Part shown: positions 1-7,659 of the stretch, piece by piece | How the letters are laid out: every line of letters starts with the position of its first letter | How positions within the stretch are numbered: the stretch's first letter is position 1 | Source: Candidatus Rifleibacteriota bacterium | GTDB lineage: Bacteria > Muiribacteriota > Ozemobacteria > Ozemobacterales > Ozemobacteraceae | Direction: 5' to 3' | DNA length: 64,000 nucleotides | Assembly (NCBI GenBank): GCA_015233155.1 | Contig: JADFYG010000011.1 | Location: 6,280-70,279 of the forward strand | Program-made: the position numbers and the translations under genes | The notes under the pieces: generated by a model | Database searches by the model: none | The model's input: only the letters and a program-made list of their open reading frames with translations | Told to the model about the DNA's origin: nothing

Positions 1-161
1 ATCAGACGCTGACCGTCCTTTGTAAAAGCGACGACACTGGGAAAAGCCTTGCCGCCGATGGAAATTCCCTCGGCGCTCGGAATGATGACCGGCTTGCCGC
101 CCTCGATGACTGCGGCGGCCGAATTTGACGTTCCCAAATCGATTCCTATTGTACGTGACAT
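1..161 (-). CDS. dnaK: Chaperone DnaK (Hsp70), N-terminal fragment
   Basis: Only the first 53 or so codons are inside the window; the gene runs off the left edge. The translation opens [22 protein letters not shown], which contains the phosphate-1 loop of the Hsp70 ATPase domain (GIDLGTSNS), and continues with the usual [19 protein letters not shown] stretch. The ATG at 159-161 follows an AAGGAGGG ribosome binding site at good spacing. DnaK is the cytoplasmic ATP-driven chaperone that works with GrpE and DnaJ. The gene lies 132 bases downstream of grpE on the same strand, completing an hrcA-grpE-dnaK order. No dnaJ is visible because the window ends. Confidence 0.95.
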   Translation of the reverse strand, partial: MSRTIGIDLGTSNSAAAVIEGGKPVIIPSAEGISIGGKAFPSVVAFTKDGQRL

Positions 162-293
162 GAATCCCTCCTTAGGTTATTCAAAAAAGTGGATAAGATA
201 TTTCAATACATTGTTTTATTAATAAACTGGATTGTATCCAAGTGTGATACTCAAATTTTTCTGACAAAAGACCCTTCAGAAGCCTTCCGCGCA

Positions 294-929
294 TTATTTT
301 GCATTGATTACAACTTTTGTGGGTCGTAAAACCCGATCTTTGAACATATAACCCTTTTCATATTCAGTGAGCACGATTTCGTCGTCAATCCCATCCTGGG
401 AGCCGCGCGCAACAGCCTCATGACAGTTCGGATCGAACTTGACGCCTTTCGCGGGAATAGCCTTCAAGCCTTCTTTTTCGAGAGTGTCATAAAACTGGAA
501 AAAAAGCATTTGGAAACCATCCATGACTTTCTTGTCGATTTTGGATTCTTCCATTTGGCGCAATGCAGATTCAAACGTATCGATTACGGCAAGAAACTTC
601 TTGATGAAGTCGGCTATTCCGTCCATTCGTGCACTCTGAATCTTGACGGTCATCCGCTTGTTGAGATTGTCGTAATCGGCAAGTGCTCGGTGATAACGAT
701 TCGTCATTTCCTGAAGTTGTTGATTTTTTTCTTCGACTTCTTTTGTCAGCTGGGCGAGCACGACATCTCGCGGATCTTCTGGGGGGAGCTCTGCCGTCTC
801 TTCGGTTGCGAGCGCTGAATCTTCTGATGAAAGAGGAACTGTCGTATCGCGAGTGAGCGGCGTGGAAGAGTCGGGAGAATCACTTTCTTCGGGGTGGGAC
901 GGCTTTATTTTATGGTGGTTCGAGGTCAT
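294..929 (-). CDS. grpE: Nucleotide exchange factor GrpE
   Basis: GrpE releases ADP from DnaK. The protein has an acidic disordered head (about residues 1-60), a long coiled coil (LTKEVEEKNQQLQEM, then NRYHRALADYDNLNKR) and the C-terminal beta domain with the GrpE signature around GVKFDPNCHEAVARG. The reading frame stays open to a TTG at 1034, but the ATG at 927-929 (MTSNHHKIK) has AAGGAAAG upstream at good spacing and gives 211 residues, near the family norm. It sits between hrcA and dnaK on the minus strand, with 175 bases to hrcA. Confidence 0.95.
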   Translation of the reverse strand: MTSNHHKIKPSHPEESDSPDSSTPLTRDTTVPLSSEDSALATEETAELPPEDPRDVVLAQLTKEVEEKNQQLQEMTNRYHRALADYDNLNKRMTVKIQSARMDGIADFIKKFLAVIDTFESALRQMEESKIDKKVMDGFQMLFFQFYDTLEKEGLKAIPAKGVKFDPNCHEAVARGSQDGIDDEIVLTEYEKGYMFKDRVLRPTKVVINAK

Positions 930-1104
930 ACTTCGCTCACTTTCCTTTTTCAGAAGAGTTAAACGGTGAATTGAATAATCGTCATTTTTTGCCGTGTGCG
1001 TGCAAGATACCGTATTCCCAAATCGAATTGCCAAACTGCCATGAAATCCATACCAGTTTTTATGACAACAGATGTTTCAATATCCGGGATGATGGCTTGG
1101 TAAC

Positions 1105-2217
1105 TCACCTGGAATCTTTCACTGTGTTTTTAGCCTCACTGCCCATGAACAGATCACTCAGAGCTTTTGAGATTTTGGCCAGCGTTCCGACGACACGTCC
1201 GTAGTCCATGCGTATCGGACCAATGAGACCGATTCTGCCGAAGGATTGGTTGGGCCCCTGATATCCGGCTGTTACTACGGCAAGATCGTCGACGGCCAAC
1301 CCGGAATCAAACCCCAGTTTTACCATTATTTCGTCAGGTTTTTCAAGACTTTCGGCAAGAATATTCAGTAATGCCTCTTTTCGATCGAGGAGGGTGATCA
1401 TGTCGCGCATTTTTTCCGCATCCTTGAATTCGCCGGTATTGAAGAAATTGGCAAATCCTTCGAGAAACACTGCGTTTCCAAGAGGGTTTTGTATAGCGGA
1501 CCGTATGCGTTCCGTTAATGTCGAAAGAATGGAATTATATTGAACCAGAATTTCATGAGACTTCTTGAAAAGATTTACATCGATTTGTGACAATCGGCGG
1601 TTGCATAGTTCCGCATTCATGAAATTAGTGAGTTTTTGCAAATCATCATCTGTTGTGTCAGCAGGAATAACGACCACTTGATTACTGATATGGCCGCACT
1701 CATCTACCATTACAAACATTGCCTTGTCATCGAGCAGGCGAATCAACTGTACAGAACGCAACGAATTGTCGCTTTTCTGTGGAAGAAGAGCGACTCCCGC
1801 AAGATGGGTTAAATCTGAGGTCATTCGCATTGTCGAACGCAGAAATTTTTCCTGCTGGTGCTGATCTTCTTCGAAGCGTTGGGCGATGTTTCCAAGTAAG
1901 GCTTCTTCCAGCTGTGAAACGCGCTCGAATTCAAGTAAAAAATTAACGTAAAAACGATAGCCCATCTGTGTGGGCCTGCGACCAGCCGAGGTATGTGGTG
2001 AACACAAAAAACCCATCGATTCGAGGTCTGCCATCTCGTTTCGAATTGTTGCCGGGGATCGGCTGATATGGCCGCACCGCGAAATAGTTCGCGATCCGAC
2101 CGGAATGCCAGTCAATATGAAAGAGTCGCAAACTTCTTTCAAGACGCTCTTTTGCCTGTCATTCAACACTGGAAACTGCTCTTCAGCAGCTCCCTTAACT
2201 TTTACTGAAAACGACAC
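1105..2217 (-). CDS. hrcA: Heat-inducible transcription repressor HrcA
   Basis: HrcA binds CIRCE operators and represses chaperone genes; GroESL helps it fold. The N-terminal winged helix begins LNDRQKSVLKEVCDSF, followed by TGIPVGSRTIS and the recognition region SPATIRNEMADLE, then the GAF-like middle domain and the C-terminal IGPIRMDYGRVVGTL motif. The frame is open back to 2286, but its first 20 or so codons (AVGAGFKPAC) translate an intergenic repeat (2238-2276) and are unlikely to be protein. I place the start at the GTG at 2215-2217; another GTG at 2169 just before LNDRQK is possible, and neither has a strong ribosome binding site. The likely target, a CIRCE element, lies at 6554-6580. 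Confidence 0.93.
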   Translation of the reverse strand: MSFSVKVKGAAEEQFPVLNDRQKSVLKEVCDSFILTGIPVGSRTISRCGHISRSPATIRNEMADLESMGFLCSPHTSAGRRPTQMGYRFYVNFLLEFERVSQLEEALLGNIAQRFEEDQHQQEKFLRSTMRMTSDLTHLAGVALLPQKSDNSLRSVQLIRLLDDKAMFVMVDECGHISNQVVVIPADTTDDDLQKLTNFMNAELCNRRLSQIDVNLFKKSHEILVQYNSILSTLTERIRSAIQNPLGNAVFLEGFANFFNTGEFKDAEKMRDMITLLDRKEALLNILAESLEKPDEIMVKLGFDSGLAVDDLAVVTAGYQGPNQSFGRIGLIGPIRMDYGRVVGTLAKISKALSDLFMGSEAKNTVKDSR

Positions 2218-2237
2218 TATTGCACCACCACTCGAAA

Positions 2238-2276
2238 GGGCGCATGTACAAGCGGGTTTGAACCCCGCCCCTACGG
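2238..2276. repeat. Short intergenic repeat-like sequence upstream of hrcA
   Basis: The stretch contains GCGGGTTTGAACCCCGC, a small palindrome followed by CCCTACGG. Its translation (GVGAGFKPA-like) is typical of short repeats that get mis-annotated as the starts of genes. It lies between the groEL terminator and hrcA. I see no second full copy in this window, so calling it a repeat rests on resemblance only. Confidence 0.4.
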
Positions 2277-2300
2277 CTATCTGCAAAGATTATAAAAATT

Positions 2301-2335
2301 CCGGCCCGCCCCGGCCTAGGGCTGGGGCGGGCCGG
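2301..2335 (-). terminator. Intrinsic terminator after the distal groEL
   Basis: A perfect 12-bp stem (CCGGCCCGCCCC at 2301-2312 with its complement at 2324-2335) is followed on the minus strand by AATTTTTATAA. It lies 42 bases past the groEL stop at 2378 and would separate the groESL transcript from hrcA. Confidence 0.75.
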
Positions 2336-2377
2336 TTCATCGTCTATCGGCGAATACAATTCGCCGACGATACGACT

Positions 2378-4009
2378 CTAGTAGTCCATATCCATTCCCG
2401 GATTCGGGGCGCCGGAATTGGAAGATTTCTTTTCAGGGGCTTCAGCCACAAGCACTTCGGTGGTGAGAAGAATCGAAGCGATCGAAGCCGCGTTCTGCAA
2501 AGCGGAGCGAGTGACCTTGGCCGGATCGATTACGCCGTTCTTGAACATGTCGGCATACTCGTTCTTAACCACGTCAAAACCCCAACCATTCTGCTTCTTT
2601 TCGGTGACTCTTTCCATGATGACGGAAGCTTCAAGTCCTGCGTTGGAAAGGATGAAGCGCATCGGAGCCGAGAGAGCCTTGCGGACGATATCCACGCCGA
2701 CCTTCTCATCCCCTTCACACTTGATATTGTTGATTACATGAAGAGCATTGAGATAGGTGACGCCGCCGCCAGCGACAACGCCTTCTTCGACCGCAGCGCG
2801 TGTTGCGGACAAAGCATCTTCGACGCGGGTCTTGCGTTCTTTCATTTCGGTCTCAGTTGCAGCGCCGACCTTGATGACGGCTACGCCACCGGACAGCTTG
2901 GCAAGACGTTCCTGAAGCTTTTCTTTGTCATAAGAACTGGTGGAATGATCGATCTCGTTGCGGATCTGATTGATGCGAGCCTTGATATCGGCAGTCTTGC
3001 CGGCGCCTTCGATGATCGTGGTCATTTCTTTGCTGACGACAATCTTCTTGGCCTGGCCCAGATGCTCAACAGTAGCCTTGTCGAGCTTGAATCCAAGCTC
3101 TTCGCTCACCTTTTTTCCACCGGTGAGAACTGCGATGTCTTCGAGCATTGCCTTGCGGCGATCGCCAAAGCCAGGAGCCTTGACCGCGACGCAGTTGAAT
3201 GTTCCGCGAAGTTTGTTCACCACGAGGGTTGCAAGGGCTTCGCCTTCTACGTCTTCGGCGATGACCAACAGCGGTTTATTGAGCTGTACGATCTTCTCGA
3301 GAAGAGGCAGAATGTCCTTGATGTTATTGACTTTGCTCTCGGTGATGAGAATATAAGGATTCTCGAGAACGGCTTCCATGCGCTCCTGGTCGGTGACCAT
3401 GTAGGGGCTCACATAACCTTTGTCGAACTCCATGCCGTCTACGAAATCAAGCGTGGTGTCAAAGCTCTTGGCTTCTTCAACGGTGATGACGCCGTCCTTA
3501 CCAACCTTGTCCATGGCCTCGGCAATGACTTTGCCGATTTCAGGATCACGGGCGGAGATCGTGGCGACCTGAGCCACGGAATCCTTGTTGTCGTCAACTT
3601 TCTTGGAAAGCTTCTTGATTTCTTCGACGACCGCATGCACAGCGCGCTCGATCCCGTGCTTTACGAAGCTGGGATTGGCGCCGGCGGCTACGTTTTTGAA
3701 GCCTTCATGCACGATGGCCTGGGCGAGGACGGTGGCCGTGGTGGTTCCGTCGCCGGCGACGTCGTTGGTCTTGGAGGCGACTTCTTTTACGAGCTGGGCG
3801 CCCATATTTTCGAAGTTGTCTTCAACTTCGATTTCTTTGGCAATGGTCACGCCGTCGTTGGTGACGGTCGGGCTTCCGAATTTCTTATCCAGGATCGCAT
3901 AACAACCCTTGGGGCCAAGGGTGGCGCGAACAGCATTGGCGACGATATCGACGCCCTTCTCGAGTGAACGACGGGCATCTTCCCAGTAGCGGAGTTGCTT
4001 GGCTGCCAT
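2378..4009 (-). CDS. groEL: Chaperonin GroEL, second copy (non-GGM tail)
   Basis: The 60-kDa chaperonin folds proteins inside a double ring capped by GroES. All core motifs are present: [20 protein letters not shown], the ATP site [14 protein letters not shown], and [10 protein letters not shown] in the hinge. At 543 residues it has the normal length. It is closely similar to the copy at 4447-6138 but ends [14 protein letters not shown] instead of a Gly-Gly-Met tail. ATG at 4009 follows AAGGAG. It forms a pair with the groES 59 bases upstream. No CIRCE is seen directly upstream of this second pair, so expression may depend on read-through from the first pair or on an unrecognised promoter. 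Confidence 0.96.
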   Translation of the reverse strand: MAAKQLRYWEDARRSLEKGVDIVANAVRATLGPKGCYAILDKKFGSPTVTNDGVTIAKEIEVEDNFENMGAQLVKEVASKTNDVAGDGTTTATVLAQAIVHEGFKNVAAGANPSFVKHGIERAVHAVVEEIKKLSKKVDDNKDSVAQVATISARDPEIGKVIAEAMDKVGKDGVITVEEAKSFDTTLDFVDGMEFDKGYVSPYMVTDQERMEAVLENPYILITESKVNNIKDILPLLEKIVQLNKPLLVIAEDVEGEALATLVVNKLRGTFNCVAVKAPGFGDRRKAMLEDIAVLTGGKKVSEELGFKLDKATVEHLGQAKKIVVSKEMTTIIEGAGKTADIKARINQIRNEIDHSTSSYDKEKLQERLAKLSGGVAVIKVGAATETEMKERKTRVEDALSATRAAVEEGVVAGGGVTYLNALHVINNIKCEGDEKVGVDIVRKALSAPMRFILSNAGLEASVIMERVTEKKQNGWGFDVVKNEYADMFKNGVIDPAKVTRSALQNAASIASILLTTEVLVAEAPEKKSSNSGAPNPGMDMDY

Positions 4010-4067
4010 GATTTATTTATTTCTCCTTGTTCTTTTTTACTTATGTGCTGATGATAGGAAAAGTGAA

Positions 4068-4358
4068 TTAGTTGATGATCGCAAGAATATCTTCTTCGCG
4101 AAGGATGAGATAATTGACATCATCGATCTTGATTTCAGTGCCGGAATACTTCGAAAAGAAGACTTTCTGATCCTTCTTAACTTCCATGGCGATGCGGGTT
4201 CCGGAGTCGGAGGTTTTGCCCGGGCCGACGGCGATAACGGTACCCTCGATTGGCTTTTCCTTGGAAGCTGTATCGGGAAGAATGACTCCGCCCTTAGATT
4301 TTTCCAGGGCCTCTTTGGGGCGAACGATCACGCGATCATTAAGTGGAGACAGATTCAT
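4068..4358 (-). CDS. groES: Co-chaperonin GroES, second copy
   Basis: 96 residues forming the GroES cap: LSPLNDRVIVRPKEALEKSKGGVILPDTA holds the barrel start and the mobile loop, and the C-terminus ends LREEDILAIIN. ATG at 4358 follows CAGGAGG. It lies directly upstream of the second groEL and 88 bases downstream of the first groEL. It differs from GroES 1 (6236-6523) at many positions while keeping the mobile loop, so the two pairs are a diverged tandem duplication rather than a recent one. Confidence 0.96.
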   Translation of the reverse strand: MNLSPLNDRVIVRPKEALEKSKGGVILPDTASKEKPIEGTVIAVGPGKTSDSGTRIAMEVKKDQKVFFSKYSGTEIKIDDVNYLILREEDILAIIN

Positions 4359-4401
4359 TGAAAATTTCCTCCTGGTTAAAATTTTGTATTTATTTATGCG
4401 A

Positions 4402-4425
4402 CCCCGCCCGCATCCGCGAGCGGGG
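4402..4425 (-). terminator. Hairpin between the two groESL pairs
   Basis: CCCCGCCCGC (4402-4411) can pair with GCGAGCGGGG (4416-4425), a 10-bp stem with one G-U pair on the minus-strand RNA and a four-base loop. The following RNA is A/U-rich but lacks a clean run of U. It could be a partial terminator or an mRNA-processing hairpin that sets the ratio of the two groESL pairs. Confidence 0.5.
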
Positions 4426-4446
4426 AACTAGTTCACGAAGGACCAA

Positions 4447-6138
4447 TTACATCATTCCGCCCATGCCACCCATTCCGCCCATTCCGCCCATGCCACCCAT
4501 TCCGCCCATTCCACCCATGCCGCCCATTCCACCGCGACCCATCGGCGAAGACTTCTTGTCTTCTGGGGCTTCGGCAACGAGAACTTCGGTGGTGAGCAGA
4601 ATCGATGCGATTGATGCGGCATTCTGCAGCGCGGAGCGAGTTACTTTTGCCGGATCGATAATACCGGCCTTGAACATGTCGGTGTACTCATCCTTGGTTA
4701 CATCGTAACCATAGGCATTATTTTTATTGCTGCGGATCTTTTCGATGATGACGGAGGGTTCCAGGCCGCCATTGGACAGAATGAAGCGCAATGGCTCGGT
4801 CAGGGCTTTCCGGACGATATCGATGCCCTGGAGTTCATCGCCTTCGGCTTTGAGTGCATCGAGGACGTGGAGAGTGTTGAGGTAGGTGACGCCGCCGCCA
4901 GCGACAACGCCTTCTTCGACGGCCGCGCGGGTCGCTGAAAGGGCATCTTCTACGCGAGTCTTGCGTTCTTTCATTGCTGTTTCAGTGGGGGCACCGACCT
5001 TGATGACTGCTACGCCACCGGACAACTTGGCGAGACGTTCCTGAAGCTTTTCCTTGTCGTATGAGCTTGTGGAATGTTCGATTTCGCTGCGGATCTGGCC
5101 GATGCGGGCTTTAAGACTCTCCGGTTTGCCGGCGCCATCAATGATGGTTGTCTTTTCTTTCGAAATGACAACTTTCTTCGCCTGGCCGAGATGCTCTATT
5201 GTAGCGTTCTCGAGCTTGAGGCCGATTTCTTCGCTGACTTTCTTGCCGTTCGTGATGACTGCAAGATCTTCCAGCATGGCTTTGCGACGATCGCCGAACG
5301 CAGGGGCCTTGACCGCGACGCAGTTGAAGGTTCCGCGCAATTTGTTCACGACGATGGTGGCCAGGGCTTCACCCTCAACATCCTCAGCGATGATCAGGAG
5401 AGGTTTGTTGAGTTGAATGATTTTCTCAAGTAACGGAAGAATATCTTTGATATTGTTGATCTTGCTCTCGGTGATGAGAATGTACGGATTATCGAGAACG
5501 GCTTCCATGCGCTCATGGTCTGTGACCATGTAGGGACTCACGTACCCTTTGTCGAATTCCATGCCATCTACAAAATCCAGGGTGGTGTCGAAGCTCTTGG
5601 CTTCTTCAACGGTGATGACGCCGTCTTTGCCGACTTTATCCATGGCATCGGCGATGACCTTGCCGATTTCCGGATCACGAGCAGAGATCGTAGCAACCTG
5701 TGCCACGGAATCCTTGTTGTCGTCGATCTTCTTCGAAAGCTTCTTGATCTCATCGACGACGGCCTTTACGGCGCGCTCGATGCCGCGCTTCAAATAGATG
5801 GGAGCTGCTCCGGCGGTAGCCTGCTTGAAGCCTCCATGAACGATGGCCTGGGCCAGAACGGTGGCGGTGGTGGTTCCGTCGCCGGCGACATCGTTGGTCT
5901 TGGACGCGACTTCCTTCATGAGCTGGACACCCATGTTTTCAAAGCGGTTTTCGACTTCAATTTCCTTGGCGATGGAAACGCCATCATTCGTGACGGTCGG
6001 GCTGCCGAATGACTTCTGTATAACGGCATAACAACCCTTCGGGCCGAGAGTGGAACGAACGGCGTTGGCGACGGTATCGACGCCCTTTTCGAGCATCCGA
6101 CGAGCATCTACACCATAACTGAGTATCTTGTGGGCCAT
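4447..6138 (-). CDS. groEL: Chaperonin GroEL, first copy (GGM tail)
   Basis: A 563-residue GroEL with [20 protein letters not shown], the ATP-binding [14 protein letters not shown] and a C-terminal tail of eight or so Gly-Gly-Met repeats, the standard flexible tail inside the chaperonin cavity. ATG at 6138 follows AAGGAGAT. It is the CIRCE-controlled copy, in an operon with groES 97 bases upstream. It has [10 protein letters not shown] and PETG-type differences from the second copy, spread over the whole length, so no recent gene conversion is evident. Confidence 0.97.
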   Translation of the reverse strand: MAHKILSYGVDARRMLEKGVDTVANAVRSTLGPKGCYAVIQKSFGSPTVTNDGVSIAKEIEVENRFENMGVQLMKEVASKTNDVAGDGTTTATVLAQAIVHGGFKQATAGAAPIYLKRGIERAVKAVVDEIKKLSKKIDDNKDSVAQVATISARDPEIGKVIADAMDKVGKDGVITVEEAKSFDTTLDFVDGMEFDKGYVSPYMVTDHERMEAVLDNPYILITESKINNIKDILPLLEKIIQLNKPLLIIAEDVEGEALATIVVNKLRGTFNCVAVKAPAFGDRRKAMLEDLAVITNGKKVSEEIGLKLENATIEHLGQAKKVVISKEKTTIIDGAGKPESLKARIGQIRSEIEHSTSSYDKEKLQERLAKLSGGVAVIKVGAPTETAMKERKTRVEDALSATRAAVEEGVVAGGGVTYLNTLHVLDALKAEGDELQGIDIVRKALTEPLRFILSNGGLEPSVIIEKIRSNKNNAYGYDVTKDEYTDMFKAGIIDPAKVTRSALQNAASIASILLTTEVLVAEAPEDKKSSPMGRGGMGGMGGMGGMGGMGGMGGMGGMGGMM

Positions 6139-6235
6139 TGATCTGTATCTCCTTGCTGATTGTACTTACATCGCGGATATGAACCCGGAAGTAGATGTGA
6201 ACGTATAATTACGAAAGATGAAAGAGACGAGTGAA

Positions 6236-6523
6236 TTACAGAACGGCCAGCAGATCGTCTTCCTTGATCAGGAGTTGTTTCTTGCCCTCGATCTCGATTT
6301 CGCTTCCGGACCATTCCGAGAACATTACTTTTTGTCCGGCCTTTACCTGCATCGGGATGGTTCTGCCCTTGTTGTCGATTCGACCGCTGCCGACGGCGAC
6401 TATAGTTCCTTCGTGGGGGCGCTCTTTACTGGCGGTATCGGGAAGGATGATGCCGCTTTTGGTCTTGGATTCAGCCTCTTTTGGCTGCACCAGGACCCTG
6501 TTTCGTGTTGGATAAATGTTCAT
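6236..6523 (-). CDS. groES: Co-chaperonin GroES, first copy
   Basis: 95 residues: IYPTRNRVLVQPKEAESKTKSGIILPDTA is the GroES barrel plus mobile loop, and the protein ends LIKEDDLLAVL. ATG at 6523 has a CAGGAGGAAT ribosome binding site. It is the first gene after the CIRCE operator (6554-6580), and so leads the heat-inducible groESL transcript. Confidence 0.96.
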   Translation of the reverse strand: MNIYPTRNRVLVQPKEAESKTKSGIILPDTASKERPHEGTIVAVGSGRIDNKGRTIPMQVKAGQKVMFSEWSGSEIEIEGKKQLLIKEDDLLAVL

Positions 6524-6553
6524 CGGACTTTCATTCCTCCTGTATTCTTGTTA

Positions 6554-6580
6554 TTAGCACTCGTCGTTGATGAGTGCTAA
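6554..6580 (-). promoter_or_regulatory. CIRCE operator (HrcA binding site)
   Basis: TTAGCACTC (6554-6562), nine-base spacer, GAGTGCTAA (6572-6580): an exact match to the CIRCE consensus. It sits 31 bases upstream of groES 1 and just downstream of a candidate promoter, so bound HrcA would block initiation. This is the only CIRCE I found in the window. Confidence 0.97.
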
Positions 6581-6588
6581 CAGCCGTA

Positions 6589-6617
6589 AGAATACCGGAA
6601 GTTGCGTCGATGTGAAA
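6589..6617 (-). promoter_or_regulatory. Candidate sigma-70 promoter for groESL 1
   Basis: On the minus strand a TATTCT -10 box (6589-6594) follows a weak TTTCAC -35 box (6612-6617) with a 17-base spacer, and lies immediately upstream of CIRCE, the usual arrangement. Confidence 0.5.
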
Positions 6618-6742
6618 GGTCGTACATTTTCGAAAAGCAGCCGTTTATGGCAAGGAAACTCCATTTTCGATCCATTTCGTCGAATATTGCACCAATAAAC
6701 CACTTTTTCGCATTTCAGACGATGTATCAACGTGGCTGATGA

Positions 6743-6751
6743 TGTTATAAT
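6743..6751 (+). promoter_or_regulatory. Candidate extended -10 promoter for the prepilin operon
   Basis: TGTTATAAT is a perfect -10 hexamer with the extended TG motif; the -35 region is poor. It lies about 48 bases upstream of the first gene of the operon starting at 6799. Confidence 0.55.
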
Positions 6752-6798
6752 GAGGATAAAATGAAGCATATTCTTCTTGTACTCCGAAGGTGAATGTC

Positions 6799-7659
6799 GT
6801 GAAGTTGAAACAAATCGATTTGAGCGATATCAGGATACTTATTGTTGGACTGGTTTTGCTGGTTATTCCGGTTGCATTTCTCGCAATTGTTGCAACCCGT
6901 GATGTTCCCGGCGGGTTCAGCCGTGCCTCTGTCCAGGATCGGTTGACGGTTCGCAAATCAGTGTTCAATTTTGCTCCGCCCGCGGCAACATCCGGCTCCG
7001 GAGCACCGGGCTCATCCAAGTCCGGTTCATCAGGTGGCGGGAGCGTCGTTACAGGAGCTATTTCAGGCGTTGCTTTGTCAGAATCTATTTCTCGTGAACT
7101 CGAAGTTGCGATGAAAAATCTTGAGAACTCACCTGAACCTGAGATTGATATTCCCGGCATGCAGCCAGACCAGAAGATGGCCCTCAAAGCGGATATGAAC
7201 CGAAATTATCGCAAGGGATGCGCATTCCTTGAACAGGGTGATCTGGCCGCCGGAGAAAAAGCGTTCCTGTCAGCGCTCAATGAGGCTGGAGAGAATATGT
7301 TTCTTCAAGCCTATGCGCTTGCCGGTCTGGTCGAGATATTCAGTCGCTCCGGTCGAAAAAAAGAGATGGATGACACTATGGGACGATTTGCCGATGCGGT
7401 TGCAAAGCTGCCCGGCGGTATCGGTGGAGATCTTCCCCTCATCATGCGTGAAACATCGAAACTATTGGGACAGATGAAGGACCAGGTCGATGTGTCGAAA
7501 CTGTCAGAGCAGGCGAGTAAGATTCCGCCGCTTCCGGAGGGTTTGTCGGCCGATCCGGCGCAGATCAAGGCGGCAATGGCAGCCACTCTTGCCAATATCC
7601 CCATAAAGCCAGGCGGAACCACCTCTCCCGGCGGCCCCATCTCCGGAGGAGAACAATGA
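6799..7659 (+). CDS. Membrane-anchored protein at the head of a prepilin operon
   Basis: No family recognised. One membrane segment near the N-terminus (ILIVGLVLLVIPVAFLAIVA), then a Gly/Ser/Pro-rich linker, then a helical region (CAFLEQGDLAAGEKAFLSALNEAGENMFLQAYALAGLVEIF) that reads like one or two TPR units. The C-terminus is Pro/Gly-rich. The frame opens at GTG 6790, but GTG 6799 has GAAGGTGA at good spacing. Its stop overlaps the start of the PilX-like gene (ATGA), so it is co-translated with the prepilins and may be an assembly or docking factor; that role is inferred from context alone. Confidence 0.75.
   Translation: MKLKQIDLSDIRILIVGLVLLVIPVAFLAIVATRDVPGGFSRASVQDRLTVRKSVFNFAPPAATSGSGAPGSSKSGSSGGGSVVTGAISGVALSESISRELEVAMKNLENSPEPEIDIPGMQPDQKMALKADMNRNYRKGCAFLEQGDLAAGEKAFLSALNEAGENMFLQAYALAGLVEIFSRSGRKKEMDDTMGRFADAVAKLPGGIGGDLPLIMRETSKLLGQMKDQVDVSKLSEQASKIPPLPEGLSADPAQIKAAMAATLANIPIKPGGTTSPGGPISGGEQ

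Noticed and set aside
1970-3967. 665-codon open frame on the plus strand
   Set aside because: Antisense to groEL and hrcA; composition mirrors groEL codons and there is no domain or start signal.
4447-4540. Short tandem repeat of CCCATTCCGCC type
   Set aside because: This is the Gly-Gly-Met tail of GroEL, not a CRISPR or satellite.
5470-5560. High similarity between the two groEL genes as a sign of assembly duplication
   Set aside because: Differences are spread along both genes and groES pairs also differ, so both copies are real.
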